From Cinclus cinclus (Eukaryota > Chordata > Aves > Passeriformes > Cinclidae): DNA of 64,000 nt. The stretch is from assembly GCF_963662255.1 (NCBI RefSeq), contig NC_085047.1:19750258-19814257 (forward strand), in the 5' to 3' direction. The first letter of the stretch is position 1, and every line of letters begins with the position of its first letter. Under the pieces are notes generated by a model. The model was not told the DNA's origin. It saw only the letters and a program-made list of their open reading frames with translations, and made no database searches. Position numbers and translations under genes: made by a program. Shown piece after piece: positions 1 to 11,635 of this stretch.

Positions 1-1700
1 TCAGGCAGATAGGGAGATCCACCTCTTGCAGGATTCTGATCCTTTGGGGATTCTATCTGAGAGCAAACGTCCCACAAGTAAAATGGCCATTGTCTAATTA
101 ACACTGATTTCCAGGCATGTTTCAGCCTCTCAAACTAAAATTGCATTTATTATGGCTATATTATTTAATATGGCTAAATCAGAATAAGATGGAGTGTGGG
201 TTCCCCTCCACACAAAAAGTTCTCCAGCTACCAGGGAGACAAAAAGCCTCAAACTCTTTGGCCTTCACTTTCCCGACTCTACACTTGCTTTTCAGACTTG
301 TGTCTCTCCCTCTCCATTTCCCCTCCTGCTAGAAGGGATACAAACATTAATGATACCGTGGTTATAAAGGGTGGTTAAATATTAAATTCTGCAGACTAGT
401 CGGAAAGCAGATGCTCTCCAAGTCATTTTGAGGTTTAATATTCTGCTCAAATTGCACAGCCCTATTCAAATAAAAGCACAGACAAATGTCCATCATCACA
501 AGCCTTTTGGGGGTCTCCTATGAGGGCCCTCATCTTGCCCAGCAATTCCTTGGCCCTCCAGAGTGTGTCCTAATCAGTCCAGCAGAGCAGTAGCACCAGA
601 GCCCTCACTCACAGCTGAAGTACAGTCCCAGAGGGAACCACAAAGTGTCCCTAATACAGATGCAGCTGATTTCTGGCCCAGTTGTGAGGCTGCTCTTCAG
701 CCCCCAGCATTACAGCTATGCCCTGCTCCAGGCATGGGGAGCACACCCCGGCAGAGCCAACTCCTCTCCAGCTCCCAGGGGGATTCCTCTATTTTAGTAA
801 AACAACTGACAGTCGTTCTTTCAACAAAGTATTTTGTTGAATAAATTCTGACCTGCTCCAGTCAAGAAGAGGCTTTACTAATCTGTAGATGCTGTGCTCT
901 AAGCTTTTTATTTTTTTTGCTAATTCATACTGTATGATTACTCACTGGGCATGTTTATGATGTTTTACTGAAAGAGTAACAATATATGAAGTCATAAATT
1001 AGGAAAAATCCAGTAAGTAGTTGTTAATTAATAACTTCAATCCATTGCAGGTCTTTGACCTTTGCCCCCTTGAGGTAGAACCCTGAAAAGAATCATACTT
1101 GCCTTCTCTATTTTTGTTAGTTTTAGAAAGCATCCCAACTCGTGCTATTTGTTTTTAAAAACTAAAAAAAAAAGTGCATGAGTGGACTCCAACCCTACAA
1201 TCTAGAACATATAATATTCTGTGCTGACAAAACATCCCATGCTGTGAGTTACTGGATCATGACTAATTTAACATTATTACTTCAATGAGTTGTTGACTGA
1301 GGCAAGAAAACATTATTCCAGGTTAGAGTAGACAAGTATGCAAGTTAGAAGCAACTAATTAAAACATTCCCAACTGCAAAATGTGTTTCAGATTTTGAAA
1401 TCCCCACCTTCACTTGACTTTAAATCACTGATCAGCCAGTTGTAAAACAGAAAGAATATTCCCCAGTAGCAATTCATGTTCCCCATTCTGTAAGCTTAGT
1501 AACTGATTAGGCTAACATGGAAATAATTATGGAAGATCTCACCAGAAACATGAGCACAGCATATGAATTGCACTTGCTTTTTCAAGAGAGCTTCATAACA
1601 TACGTTGTTCTCATTTCTGTGTTGCCTAGAAGACCACAGTAGGAGCCACAATGTAGTCACTTTTAAACCTTCATATCCTCTTGGACAGCATATTTTATAT
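1..1700. other. Non-coding unique sequence, no gene seen
   Basis: This stretch is mostly A/T-rich single-copy sequence. Open frames in it are short and show no domain, codon bias or splice context that I can defend. The one exact structure is a 14-bp perfect palindrome centred on GGGCCC at 520-533. I recognise no interspersed repeat here. Confidence 0.6.
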
Positions 1701-1704
1701 TTTT

Positions 1705-1745
1705 AGGCCAAGCTTTTGGCCTTTGATACATCTTCTTGATGTATC
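1705..1745. repeat. Two adjacent short inverted repeats (hairpin-capable)
   Basis: Two stem-loops sit next to each other. The first pairs AGGCCAA with TTGGCCT (1705-1711 with 1716-1722) around a four-base loop. The second pairs GATACATC (1725-1732) with GATGTATC (1738-1745) around the loop TTCTT. Both stems are perfect. They lie about 90 bp before the CCAAT box of the CpG island. No known structured RNA was recognised, and hairpins of this size also arise by chance in 64 kb. Confidence 0.5.
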
Positions 1746-1834
1746 TTAGCGGGACACAAGTTGTAGGAGCTGAGTACCCGCTCTCTGAGAGGGGAGATCT
1801 CTAACTAGAGTAATAGAAAGACCTAAAATTCCAC

Positions 1835-2330
1835 GGCCAATTTTTGAAGATACACCAGCGGCGCAGCATTATCTTATTTAGAGGCCAGAAAATCGTGCAT
1901 CTCTCTAGCTTCTTTTATTCAAGCAGTCAAAATAAAAGTGAAAATTTGAACGTGGGCTTCTTGGCGCATTCCTGTAGCGTTTGTCAGCGAGGAGGGGAGG
2001 AGCGCAGGAGCTGGAAGGAGCGGCGCACAGGAGGTGTCGCAACAAGAAGCATTTCATCGCCGCGGGCTTACCCCGCTCCCAAACAGCTCCTGAGCACACC
2101 ACAGCCACCCGAGTATCGGTCAGGGGTGGCGCAACCAGCTTCCAGTCCGGGCTCCGTCGGGAGGAGAGCAGGAGCAAAGGGAGCCGGGACACGGTGCTCC
2201 TGCTGACAGCGCTGTCCGGAGCCGGGCACGGGGGGTACAGCCCCCCTGTCCCCGCGGCTGGCCGGGGACACACAGGTGTGTCCAGACTTGTGTCCAGAGC
2301 CGTGCTGCTCGCCGCACTGGCTTTCACAGG
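1835..2330. promoter_or_regulatory. Orphan CpG island, candidate promoter
   Basis: CpG dinucleotides are dense here, roughly 30 between 1850 and 2330 by eye, while the surrounding sequence is strongly CpG-depleted. The core at about 1970-2300 is also the most G+C-rich stretch of the left end. GGCCAAT at 1835-1841 contains a CCAAT box at the upstream edge. A good donor-like CAG|GTGTGT occurs at 2273-2281 on the plus strand. In vertebrates such islands usually mark promoters or first exons of genes or long non-coding RNAs; that is family knowledge, not shown here. CpGs continue at lower density to about 2540. The overlapping open frames on both strands (for example 1905-2369 minus and 1981-2478 plus) look like consequences of high G+C. 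Transcription direction is not determined. Confidence 0.65.
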
Positions 2331-2339
2331 AGAAGTGAA

Positions 2340-4994
2340 GTCATTAAACACCCTCTGCCCCTCTGTCACAGGCAGCCTGGTCTCACCCTACCGGGCTCTG
2401 CCCTGCTACCTGCCATCGCAGGCTAAGGAGGCATCGCCATTCCTCCTCCTGCCCCATCTCCAGATCTCAGACGGATAAAACGAGTATGTGTCAGCAATAA
2501 ACGGAGGTGATGAGGAACAGCATACCACAAGCAAGTGCGGGGTAACCCTTCCAAGACATGGGAACACCTCAGCAATTGAAATAACATGCTAATCGCAAGG
2601 GTGACTTCTCCAGAAATAGACAGCACAGGCTAAGGAAAAAACAAAACAAAACAACCCCAAAACAACAGGTCTGCCCCTTGCTCTTTTGTTTACATCTTGG
2701 TTTGGATTTCAGGCTGAGAGCATATTCCTAGGATAATTAAAGCCTTAGGCAAACAAACATCAGCAGAAGAGATTACACTGAGGAAGGGAGGACGAGCACT
2801 TGGAAAACAGGAAGGAATAGCCGCCTTTGTAAGCACAGGTACTGAAAAAATGTTCTCTTAAGCTATGTATGGCAAATCCTGCATGCCAGGGCTATATGCA
2901 TTTGATAAGAGATGGAGTAATGGAAAGCCAAATCAATTCCATGCTGCTCACACTTAGAGGGACAGAGCATCCTTGTAACTGCAGCCAAGCAGCACACAAA
3001 AAAGTTGCTTCATACCCGTATTTGGTGTCAAAGATTTATTCGCAGATCTGTGGCCCTAACAAATCTGCAAAATCAAAGTTGTTTTGAGGCCATTCATGCT
3101 AGTGTCCATAATTAACAGGCTGGCTAGCTCAGCTCACTATCCAAAGCCACAGCTACAAAAATGCTTTGTCTTCCCTAGGATCCCACCAAGTGCTAACTAA
3201 GGCATATTTAGAGTACCCCTCTTTTGTAACAAAACCAAGACCTAGGCTCAAACACTTATTAAATTGAACTGGTTTTGTCAGAAGGAAATAAAACTATAAT
3301 TGCTCAGGGAGGGCCATTATGTCTGTCCATAGCTACTAGCAGTTCAATGGGTACAGGCAAATAATAGAAGTAGCTTGAATTAATTAACAAATATTCCTTC
3401 AGAAGTCACACTGACAGAAGTTACTTACCTCTTCATGGATGGATTAGAAAAAGCAAGGGCATTAAAGAAGCTACAGCTGAGTCAAACAATTCACAAAAAA
3501 ATAAAATAAAAAAAATAAAAACAGGAAAAAATAAATAAAGCCTCACTAAAATTTTGCACAGCATGAGCACAAGAAAAGGCACTTACTGGCTGGAGAACAC
3601 ATACAGAAATGAGAGAATCATACCTTTTGGGTTAGGGTTTTGTCACTGCCAGCTCTCTTAACCCATAAGAGAATCAACACACAAGCACTCTCTTGGCCAC
3701 AGCCATAGGGGCACTGGTCCCATCAAATCTTTCTGTCTCTGTTCCACCCCTCCAAACAAGAAAATAAAAATGTGATAGCATATTTCCAGGCCTTTTATAG
3801 CCCAAAGGAGACACCTTAGAGCCTACTTAACTCTTCTTCACATGTGATTCTCCCTTCTGCAGACACAGATGCAACTCTCCACAGTGTCTTCCAATTTCCT
3901 CAGCTCTTCTGCTGCCTCTCCCTCCGAGTGAAGCCCAGATGGGCTATTTGACATCATTCACCCCAGTTCCTTTAACAAAGTGCTGGTCATTTACCAGCAA
4001 AGGGAATTATGCTGGAATAATGGGAAAGAGAGTCTGGGAATACTCAGCCCTGCAGAAAAATCTCATGGCATTAAAGATGGGACCATTTTTTCTAAGCTGG
4101 AGGTGGGTCAGCATCCACAAGCTGCATTCTGTGTTGTTGGAGTCAACAAAGCCACGTCCATTGACTCCAGTGGGCACTGAATCCAGCTCCAATGGAGTAT
4201 GACCAAAATTTAGCCTGTTTCTTGACGCATACTATTATAATTTAATCAGCAGAAGCTTTCCACTTCATGATTAATTATCATCTCTGCCTTCCCCCATCTC
4301 TCAGACTTTGAACTAATGGACAGAGTAATTAGCATGGGTTGGGAAGGAGAAATCTGCTAGCAGTGACGTGTACCCACAAATACACGTGCTTGCACACATT
4401 AAATGAAGTGATGGGGCTTAGCAACATGATGATAAATACTGAGGCAGTCAGCTATGACAAAGCAATTTTTCATGTTATCCTTAAAAAATAAATAGAACTT
4501 CCAGGTACTGTGTGTCATATCAGATGTAGAAAACAAAGTTACTCGTGACTAAAGTTCATTCATGTCCACTGACTGGAAAGCAATAATAGTCAGCCACACC
4601 TGAAAACTGTGCTGGAGAATAACACTTAAAAAATAACCCACAGGTTATGGTACACCTCTGGAAAATATCAAAGGCCTTATAGTTGGTACTGTTTTCCTTA
4701 GCAGTGCCAAGTATCATGCAATTAAGACAATCTGGACTCTCATTAAAACAAAATTAAGTTCCCGGAGCTCAGAAGTGCTTCAAAGCAAGTATCTTTTATG
4801 AATCAAAACCAAAGGCAAGTGAATCCTGGGTCTGTAAAAACATGTATGTTCAGATCAGTTTTAGTAGCTAAACTGCTAATTTCTGCATATGTTTGTGTGT
4901 TGGTGTTAGAAATACTGGGTTATGGAAGCACTGTGGGATACACACCACTGATAAAGCTCAGAGCTAAACATAGACATGAATGAGAAAGTAGATG
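2340..4994. other. Non-coding sequence, A-rich tracts, no gene seen
   Basis: The CpG density fades out by about 2540. There is an A/C-rich tract at about 2636-2665 and an A-rich (AAAAT-like) tract at 3494-3540. A homeodomain-type TGATTAATTATCAT stretch lies near 4267-4280, which is only suggestive. No recognisable exon, RNA gene or transposable element was found. Confidence 0.55.
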
Positions 4995-5185
4995 TAGAAT
5001 CACAGAAGATTTTGGTTTGGAAGACACCTTGTCATCTCATCTAACCCCCCTGCAACAAGCAGGGATATCATCCACTGGACAGGTTGTTCAGAGCCCTTGA
5101 ATGTTTCCAGGGGTGAGGCATCCACCACTTCTCAGGACAACCTATTCCAGTGCCTCACCACCCTCATTGTAAAAAAACCCTGCCA
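4995..5185 (-). mobile_element. CR1 LINE 3' fragment, minus strand
   Basis: On the plus strand this begins AATCACAGAAGATTTTGG, then TTGGAAGACACC, followed by a CATCTAACCCCCCTGCAACA-type block and a CAGTGCCTCACCACCCTCAT block. This is the order seen in the reverse complement of avian CR1 3' ends. The element therefore points to the minus strand and keeps only its last ~190 bp. Homology fades after about 5185. It is diverged from the consensus and encodes nothing intact. 5' truncation is normal for target-primed reverse transcription of CR1. Confidence 0.9.
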
Positions 5186-5189
5186 AACA

Positions 5190-8100
5190 CCGAGGCCTAA
5201 ATCATTACAGAGCTTGTTTTCTAGTCCATAAGAATCAGCCAATTGCAAAAAAACTGCCCCAAGAAGCATCTTACTGATAGTCCAGATGTGCTCCCATTCT
5301 ACTGGTTGGACATCCTAGGCATGGGTAAGGGAATACTGGAAAAAATAACAAGCCTACATGATTGCTTAGGAGCTGTGAGTAGCCAGCATGAAAATTGCAG
5401 TTAATCTGTATATGCATAGAAGTAAAAGCCCTAACACAGGACAGTTAATCCAATCTGATCTTAGGTTTGGTGCTGCCAAGTGCTCATGCTTGCCCAATAC
5501 TAAAAAGTTCCAATATTAATTGGAACAAGCTATTGTGCACAAGCATTTTCCAGTACTCCTTGTCATATATAGTCCATTCACTTTTCTAAAACCTCGGCAG
5601 CACAGTTTGTTGAAGCAGGACATCTGCCCATGATGTCTCCCTGCTCTCAGAAGTGTGACTCACTGGTGGTGTGGAAGCCAAGGGCTCCCTGGCCACTGCC
5701 AGACAATTGTCATGCCCTGTGTGCTGGGTGGGCAGCCCTCTGTACCCTCATCAGCTCCTCACCACCAGGGTCCTGGCACATCTCCCCTCACACAGTCTGG
5801 GCCTGAAACCCTTAAATTCAGGGAAGTTCTGGGAACAGAGAAGCAGACATCCAGAGAGGTGGCTGGCAGAAAAGCCAAGGAATCTAGTTTTTCTTTTAGT
5901 ATGTATTTCTTCAGTTCAGCTCAAACACTGATACAGCCATTAAAAGCATAGAAATAGAAACTCCCTTCTGGGTAATTTTGTCCACTCTCCAGGAAGCCAC
6001 CTCAGAGGACAGCATGGCCCATCTAATAGCTGTTGTACTTGTTATTTAATTACACTATTTATTTATTAATTTTTAAAACTTGATTCAATGAGAATCAATC
6101 AATCAACACATAATGCCAGATTGGGACTCTTAATACCATGTCTAGTCATTTGTCCAGTCTTCTGTGAAAATCCTGACAAAATGGACCTCTTCCCTCACAA
6201 CTTTGGCCTCCAGGCTATCTTCAGTAAAGACTTTCCAAAATTAATTTTTTTTTTATTTGAGGTACTGAGGGTTGCCTGCCATTGTATGTAATCTTCTAGG
6301 TACATTTCTGTTTCTTGTCAATGCACAGAGCTGTTGCCATCAGCAACTTTTCATTGTCAGGACCTGTGGGAATAAAATAACTCAGGTTAGAAAAATAGAT
6401 GATGAAGCTTCTAATCCCATTATGTTCAGAATAATAACCTACTGTGGCAAAAAAAAAAGAAAAAAAAAAGGATACAGAGCACAAACAATCATATTTCTGC
6501 CTGGGAGATCACATCTGTGAGAAAGTATCAGCAATATTCTGGTCAGCCTGAACATCTCAGTCCAAGGGACTCTTGCAGGCAGGGTGCACACCTTTTTTTC
6601 AGGATCAGAGGAGGATTTAATGTGCAGCTTCCCCACTCTTCAGAGACAGCGCAGAGAGCTGAGCCCCGCAGGGTGCAGTCAGCACCAGCAGGACCTCACA
6701 CAGTGAGGTGGCAGCATGGGAACCCAACCCCAGGGACACCTCCCCTCCTTGTGCCCGTGGCTGGCAGGGACACCAGCAGCAATGCCAGCAGCAATGCCCC
6801 CATCTCCTGCCTGGAAGGGTCGGCAGGGCAACTTAGCAGGAGTGGGGTTAATTAATCCCTCCCAGCCATGACTGGAGGATGCAGAAAGAAGCCAAGTGAT
6901 TCACTGTGATTCACTGTGCCCATGCCCTGTTTATTTTGGATGGCAGTGGCCAAGGTTCAGAGTTTGTGTTGTTTGTGTTCATTTCATTTCCCCGTAATGC
7001 TGAGAAATCCCAGCATAGAGACAAGTCATGCCAAAATGGGACGGTGTTTTCCAAGCCTCTAGTTGAGTCTCTTCTGGAATAATGATTTATTTGGTGAGGC
7101 AACAGCACTGACCATCCTCCTTGGCCAGGCACAGATGGGAAGCAGCATCCAGCACCCACACCTCCTCCCAATGGGCCCAACTACCCCCAGCTCCTGGCCT
7201 GATACAGGGAAGCAGCTTTTTGTGCAACCAAGAACCAGCAGCACCTGCAGTCCACAGCCTTGCCCTGGGTGCTGACAGTGTCTTCTCCATCCACAGGGAT
7301 GAACAGCTTAGCACTGCCAGCTGGTCTTAGCTGGATTTAGGGTGAGACGCCTCAAGGGTGTCCAAGACCATGCCCAGCCAGAAATTGTCCACTCAGGAAG
7401 GGCATCAACTGTGTTTTATGCAGCATGAGCTGGAAGCAAACTTCAGCAGTGAACAGCAGCCGTAACTACCCAGCCTGACAACCCCCACACTGGCAAATCC
7501 TAGGCTAAGAGAAGTGTGGGGCAATTATTGCCTCCATGGGCCTCAGTAATAAAAGGCACAATACCCAGGGAGAGGGACTGTGCTTGTAAGATAAAAATCT
7601 TTTATAGAAAGATTTTATCATCTTGCCTTGTGAGAAACTGGGTTCAAAATATTGATGTTTTTCAAGTGTCTCTCCAGAATTAAATGAGACTGTCTTAGTT
7701 GTCTCATGTACAGTCACAGGATGAAAACTTTGGTTTTGAACACACCCAAATTTTGGGAAAGCTTGGGAGTTTATGACTCAGTCACATTTTCCAGCCCCCA
7801 CCCCCTCACTCCGTAATAAGTAAACACTGCTTGCAGTTGCTCTGTGATACAGTGGTTCCTTTACACATCAGGGATTAAAATCCACAAATTGAGTCTGAGA
7901 GGTATGCAGATAATAACATCATTCATCCTTGCTGTACTGACCATAACTTCACACTGTTCTGGTAAATTTAAAGAAACAATATTTTAAGCCAGACACTGTA
8001 TAGATTCACAGCAGTTATTAAATAGTTTCTGACATTTTAATGAGTGCTAAATCGGAGAAAGAAGGAGTTAGAGAGACGGGCACAACAACAGTTCTTTTAT

Positions 8101-11100
8101 AAGTATCTGTGTCACATTGTCATCACAGTGAGTTCTGGATCACTTTTGTCAGGATCAACCAGCCATCCAGATGGATGTTGAGCCTCTGTTTATTTCATGG
8201 TAGAGCCATTTGTACTGTTTTCACTGTGGGTGGAGCAGTATGCTGACTATGCAATCTACCCCCACCTTCAAAATTAAGAAATACCTAGACTTTGTGAAAG
8301 CAAAAGTAAAAGTCTGTGGAAATCATCTTGCACATTTGATATCAGCACTACCACCTAAAGCCAAATGACTTTTGGGTTAAGGTTTAATTGTCCCTCATTC
8401 CCCACTTTCTGTTTCCTGTCTCCCTCCTCAAACATGGACAGTGTGGACCAGCCTGAGCTTGTCTTGGATTTGCCAAAATGTATGGTCATGCCACAGACCA
8501 CCTTCTTATATTTATTGTATGTGCCAATGCTAATCACTACATAGTAGACTGAAACTTGTTTCTATGATATGCTATAAGAAAATTTTGCACATTCTTCCAT
8601 TTTCCATCCTGTTCTTATTGACTTGTGATATAATTCTCATCTTATTCTTGCTGCACAATGAGTCAGAAACACAAATTAAAATTAATTAATGTGAAAAATA
8701 TTTGAGGCCTGTGAGCTGTTTATACATTTTTTTAATGGTACTGCGGCATTTCACATTGTGACCTGATTATCTTAATTGCCCAGTATTGCTCCTGCTTCCT
8801 GATGGAATGCCACTCACATGAATGAGAAGTGTTCATAAACATGCTGTGAGGAACCACCAGGGTACAGGACACTCATCCATGCACAAAAAAGGAGATACAT
8901 TTGCAACAGGGCAAGGCAGATGATCCTGCAGTATATGAGGATCTCATTGATATTTTCTTTGTGCCAGCCAGCATAACTGTTTGCCTGCAGGTAGCCAGTT
9001 TGTTTTTTAGATACGGTAGCTGTGCTGTGCTGTACATAATTGCTGCCCACAGAGGCTCTAGTTCAGAGACAAAAAGAGATATTTTCACACCCACAGCCAT
9101 TCAAAATTCTTTGCAAAGGGGACAAATTGCATAAAATCCTGAAGTGACCGAGAGAAACAGATGTGCAAGATGTGTATGCATCTACCACAGGACTGATGAG
9201 AAGAGTTTAAGGAAATAAAACAACCTTTGAGGGGCACTGGGATGGGGACACCACAGAGGCTTGCCTACCAGGCACCCAAACAGGTCCAAGGCTGATGGGG
9301 TTTGTAGGATTCTGGTGCAAACAGGGCTGTGCTAGAGATGTGCATCATCATGCAGCCATGCTTGCAAGAGGAGGGGCACCCCAGCCTCCACCCCATACCC
9401 TTCACAAAACCCAGCAGGGACCCAGCAGATGTTAGTTCCCCTCTTCACCTTCAGCCCCCAAGATATGGTCCTAACACCAGACAACAGGGTTGTGCAGCTG
9501 CCCTGCTTCCTCACTCTGTCGTGCCCCAAATCACACCCTTGCTTCTGCCACTGTTCCCTGTGAGTGGTGGGAGATGGAAGCAGTCATCTTCCTGCGGCTC
9601 AGACTGCGTAACCCTCTGTGAAGGGAGGGGGCACAGGACATCCTTCCCTCTGCTCCCAGAACTAGGTCATACCACATTGGCAGCTAAAGTAGAAAAGCAA
9701 AAAAATATGTGGAACCAAACACACACTCTGGGACTCAGCAATACTATCTAGATTCTGGCTGAGACTTTCTGTTTATTTATTTTGTCAGATACTTTAGTTG
9801 TCTTTGGTTTCCCTTGTGTATTGCTCTAACCTATAACACTCTAGCTTGCAATATTCAGAGTCACAGGCCTGATCATATCCTAGTTAAGCTCTTTGTTATT
9901 TATACCTTAGTGCAATAACAGTTTTTTGTTATTGGTTGAACCATAAATGCTATCTACTGAACCATGACAAAGAGGAAACTACAGCTTTGCAAAAGGAAGT
10001 ATCACAGAAACCAACAAACCAACCAAAGTGATCCTGTCTATTTTAAGAGCCCTCTAACCCCCTCTAACTCCCTGAACAGGAGGTCCCATTTAGGAGACCA
10101 GAGGGGAACTGGACACTGTTGCAATCCCCAGCATCTATCCCAAACTGGAAGTCTGTAGGCAGCCTGCCTGTTCTAAGTCCAAACACATGCTGGGGTCTCC
10201 AGAGCTGGAGTGCAGGCACAGACCTGGGAGATGATGCAGTTTTGCAGAGGCACCTAAACCTGTAGGGCAACGACACCGATCTCTGAAGCCATGTGCGAGT
10301 ACCTGCCCACAGCTCTTTCACCTCATCAGAGTGCCAGGCTCAGGAAGAAGAAAAGTGTTACCATCATCTGGAAAATACCCACTGCCCCCACCGTGAAAGA
10401 CTCAGTTCATGCATTTCAGTCACCACCAGATGTTGAAGTAAACGTCTGCTGCTCCGTTAGGAAATCATACCCCTGCAAGCTGGAAGGCCAGAGGGAAAGT
10501 GGCTGAAGTTGTATATGGCTCTTAGACAACAGGGTTTCCAAGTTGCACCAAGGCTGCTATTTGCCAGCACGTGGCCATTGTTCACCCTCTCTGGTGGTGT
10601 TAGCCCCAAATGTCACACGTTTGGAGGGCAAGGGTCATGCAAAGCAGCATGGGAGCACGGGCAGAGGTGCCATGCCAGGAGACAGGGCACGTGTGGGTTT
10701 GGGAAGGCTGGGTCCAATCCTCCCCAGTGGCACAGTAACTGGGAGCATGGTGCCTCCAGGAGTCTGTGGCACATTGCCAGGTGGGTTTTCCTTAAGAAAG
10801 CACATTGTCTCATCTCACCACCTTTCAGACTGCTGGCAGGTTTACCATTGAACCTGCCTGTGATAAAGCACAGCTGTCCCTTTTCCCTCTGAAACATACC
10901 CAAGGAATGTGAAAGTGTCTTTTCAGACAACCAGATACAAACTCTGATCCAAGCTTTTCCTCTCTCTTGCCTCAGCATATGTCATGCAGGGTTTGCTGCA
11001 GGCCAGCTGATAGAAAAGCAGGAGAAACACTGCTCCAGCTGCAGCTGAATGGGGAGCAGAGCATGACTCCTCCACACTGCCAGCAGATAAATCCATGGAG

Positions 11101-11219
11101 TAAACTCCTAATCCCTTGCTACCAACATGCTCCAGATGAATTTCTGCTAAACTTGGATTTGGGTTTAAAAGCAGATCTTTCTGACTGAACTGGGTTGCCA
11201 TTTACCTGGCACGTAAGGG
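5190..11219. other. Non-coding sequence, no gene seen
   Basis: This is a long stretch of mixed composition without a recognisable gene or interspersed repeat. Small items are an A-rich tract at 6449-6470, a 12-base-period tandem pair (GCAATGCCAGCA type) near 6775-6799, and a 10-base unit (GTGATTCACT) repeated about 2.3 times near 6898-6920. Open frames at 8814-9134, 9329-9751 and 10509-10978 overlap each other on opposite strands and have no recognisable domains, so I treat them as chance. Confidence 0.55.
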
Positions 11220-11632
11220 CTGGGAATTGGGATTGAAGGGCTGAGAAAATTGGGGTTGTTTAGCCTGAAGAAGAGAAGACTCCAGAGTGACCTTAATGCA
11301 GCCTTTCAGTACCTGAAGGGGCCTAGAAGAGAGATGGAAAGGGACTTTTACAGGGACATGTAATGGTAGGACAAAGGGGAATGGCTTCAAACTGAAAGAG
11401 GGTAGATTTAGATTAGATATCAGGAGGAAATTCTTTTCTGTGTAAGTGGTGAGACACTAGAACTGGTTGCCCAGAGGGGTTGTGGATATCCCATTACTAG
11501 AACTGTTCAAAGTCAGGCTGGATGGGGCTTTGAGCAACCTGCTCTAAGTGGAAGGTGTCCCTGCCCCCGGTAGGGAGGCTGGAATTAGATGATCTTTAAG
11601 GTCTGTTCTAACCCAAAGCATTCTGTCATATA
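11220..11632 (+). mobile_element. CR1 LINE 3' fragment, plus strand
   Basis: The order GGGTTGTTTAGCCTGAAGAA, a block on the factor of TTCAAACTGAAAGAGGGTAG, TTTGAGCAACCTGCTCTA and finally AGATGATCTTTAAGGTCTGT is that of a CR1 3' end on the sense strand. In one frame it still gives the CR1 tail pattern RLDIRRKFFSV followed by NWLP and LFKVRLDGAL, interrupted by in-frame stops, so it is dead. The copy ends near the ATTCTRTG-type terminal repeat (CATTCTGTCA, 11620-11629). It is 5' truncated, about 410 bp long. Confidence 0.93.
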
Positions 11633-11635
11633 GCA

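Noticed and set aside
1905..2478. Overlapping open frames on both strands in the CpG island
   Set aside because: High G+C lowers stop-codon frequency, and the translations are low-complexity with no recognisable family.
7855..7885. CAGTGGTTCCTTT as a MER5-type transposon end
   Set aside because: The similarity is limited to about ten bases, with no second end.
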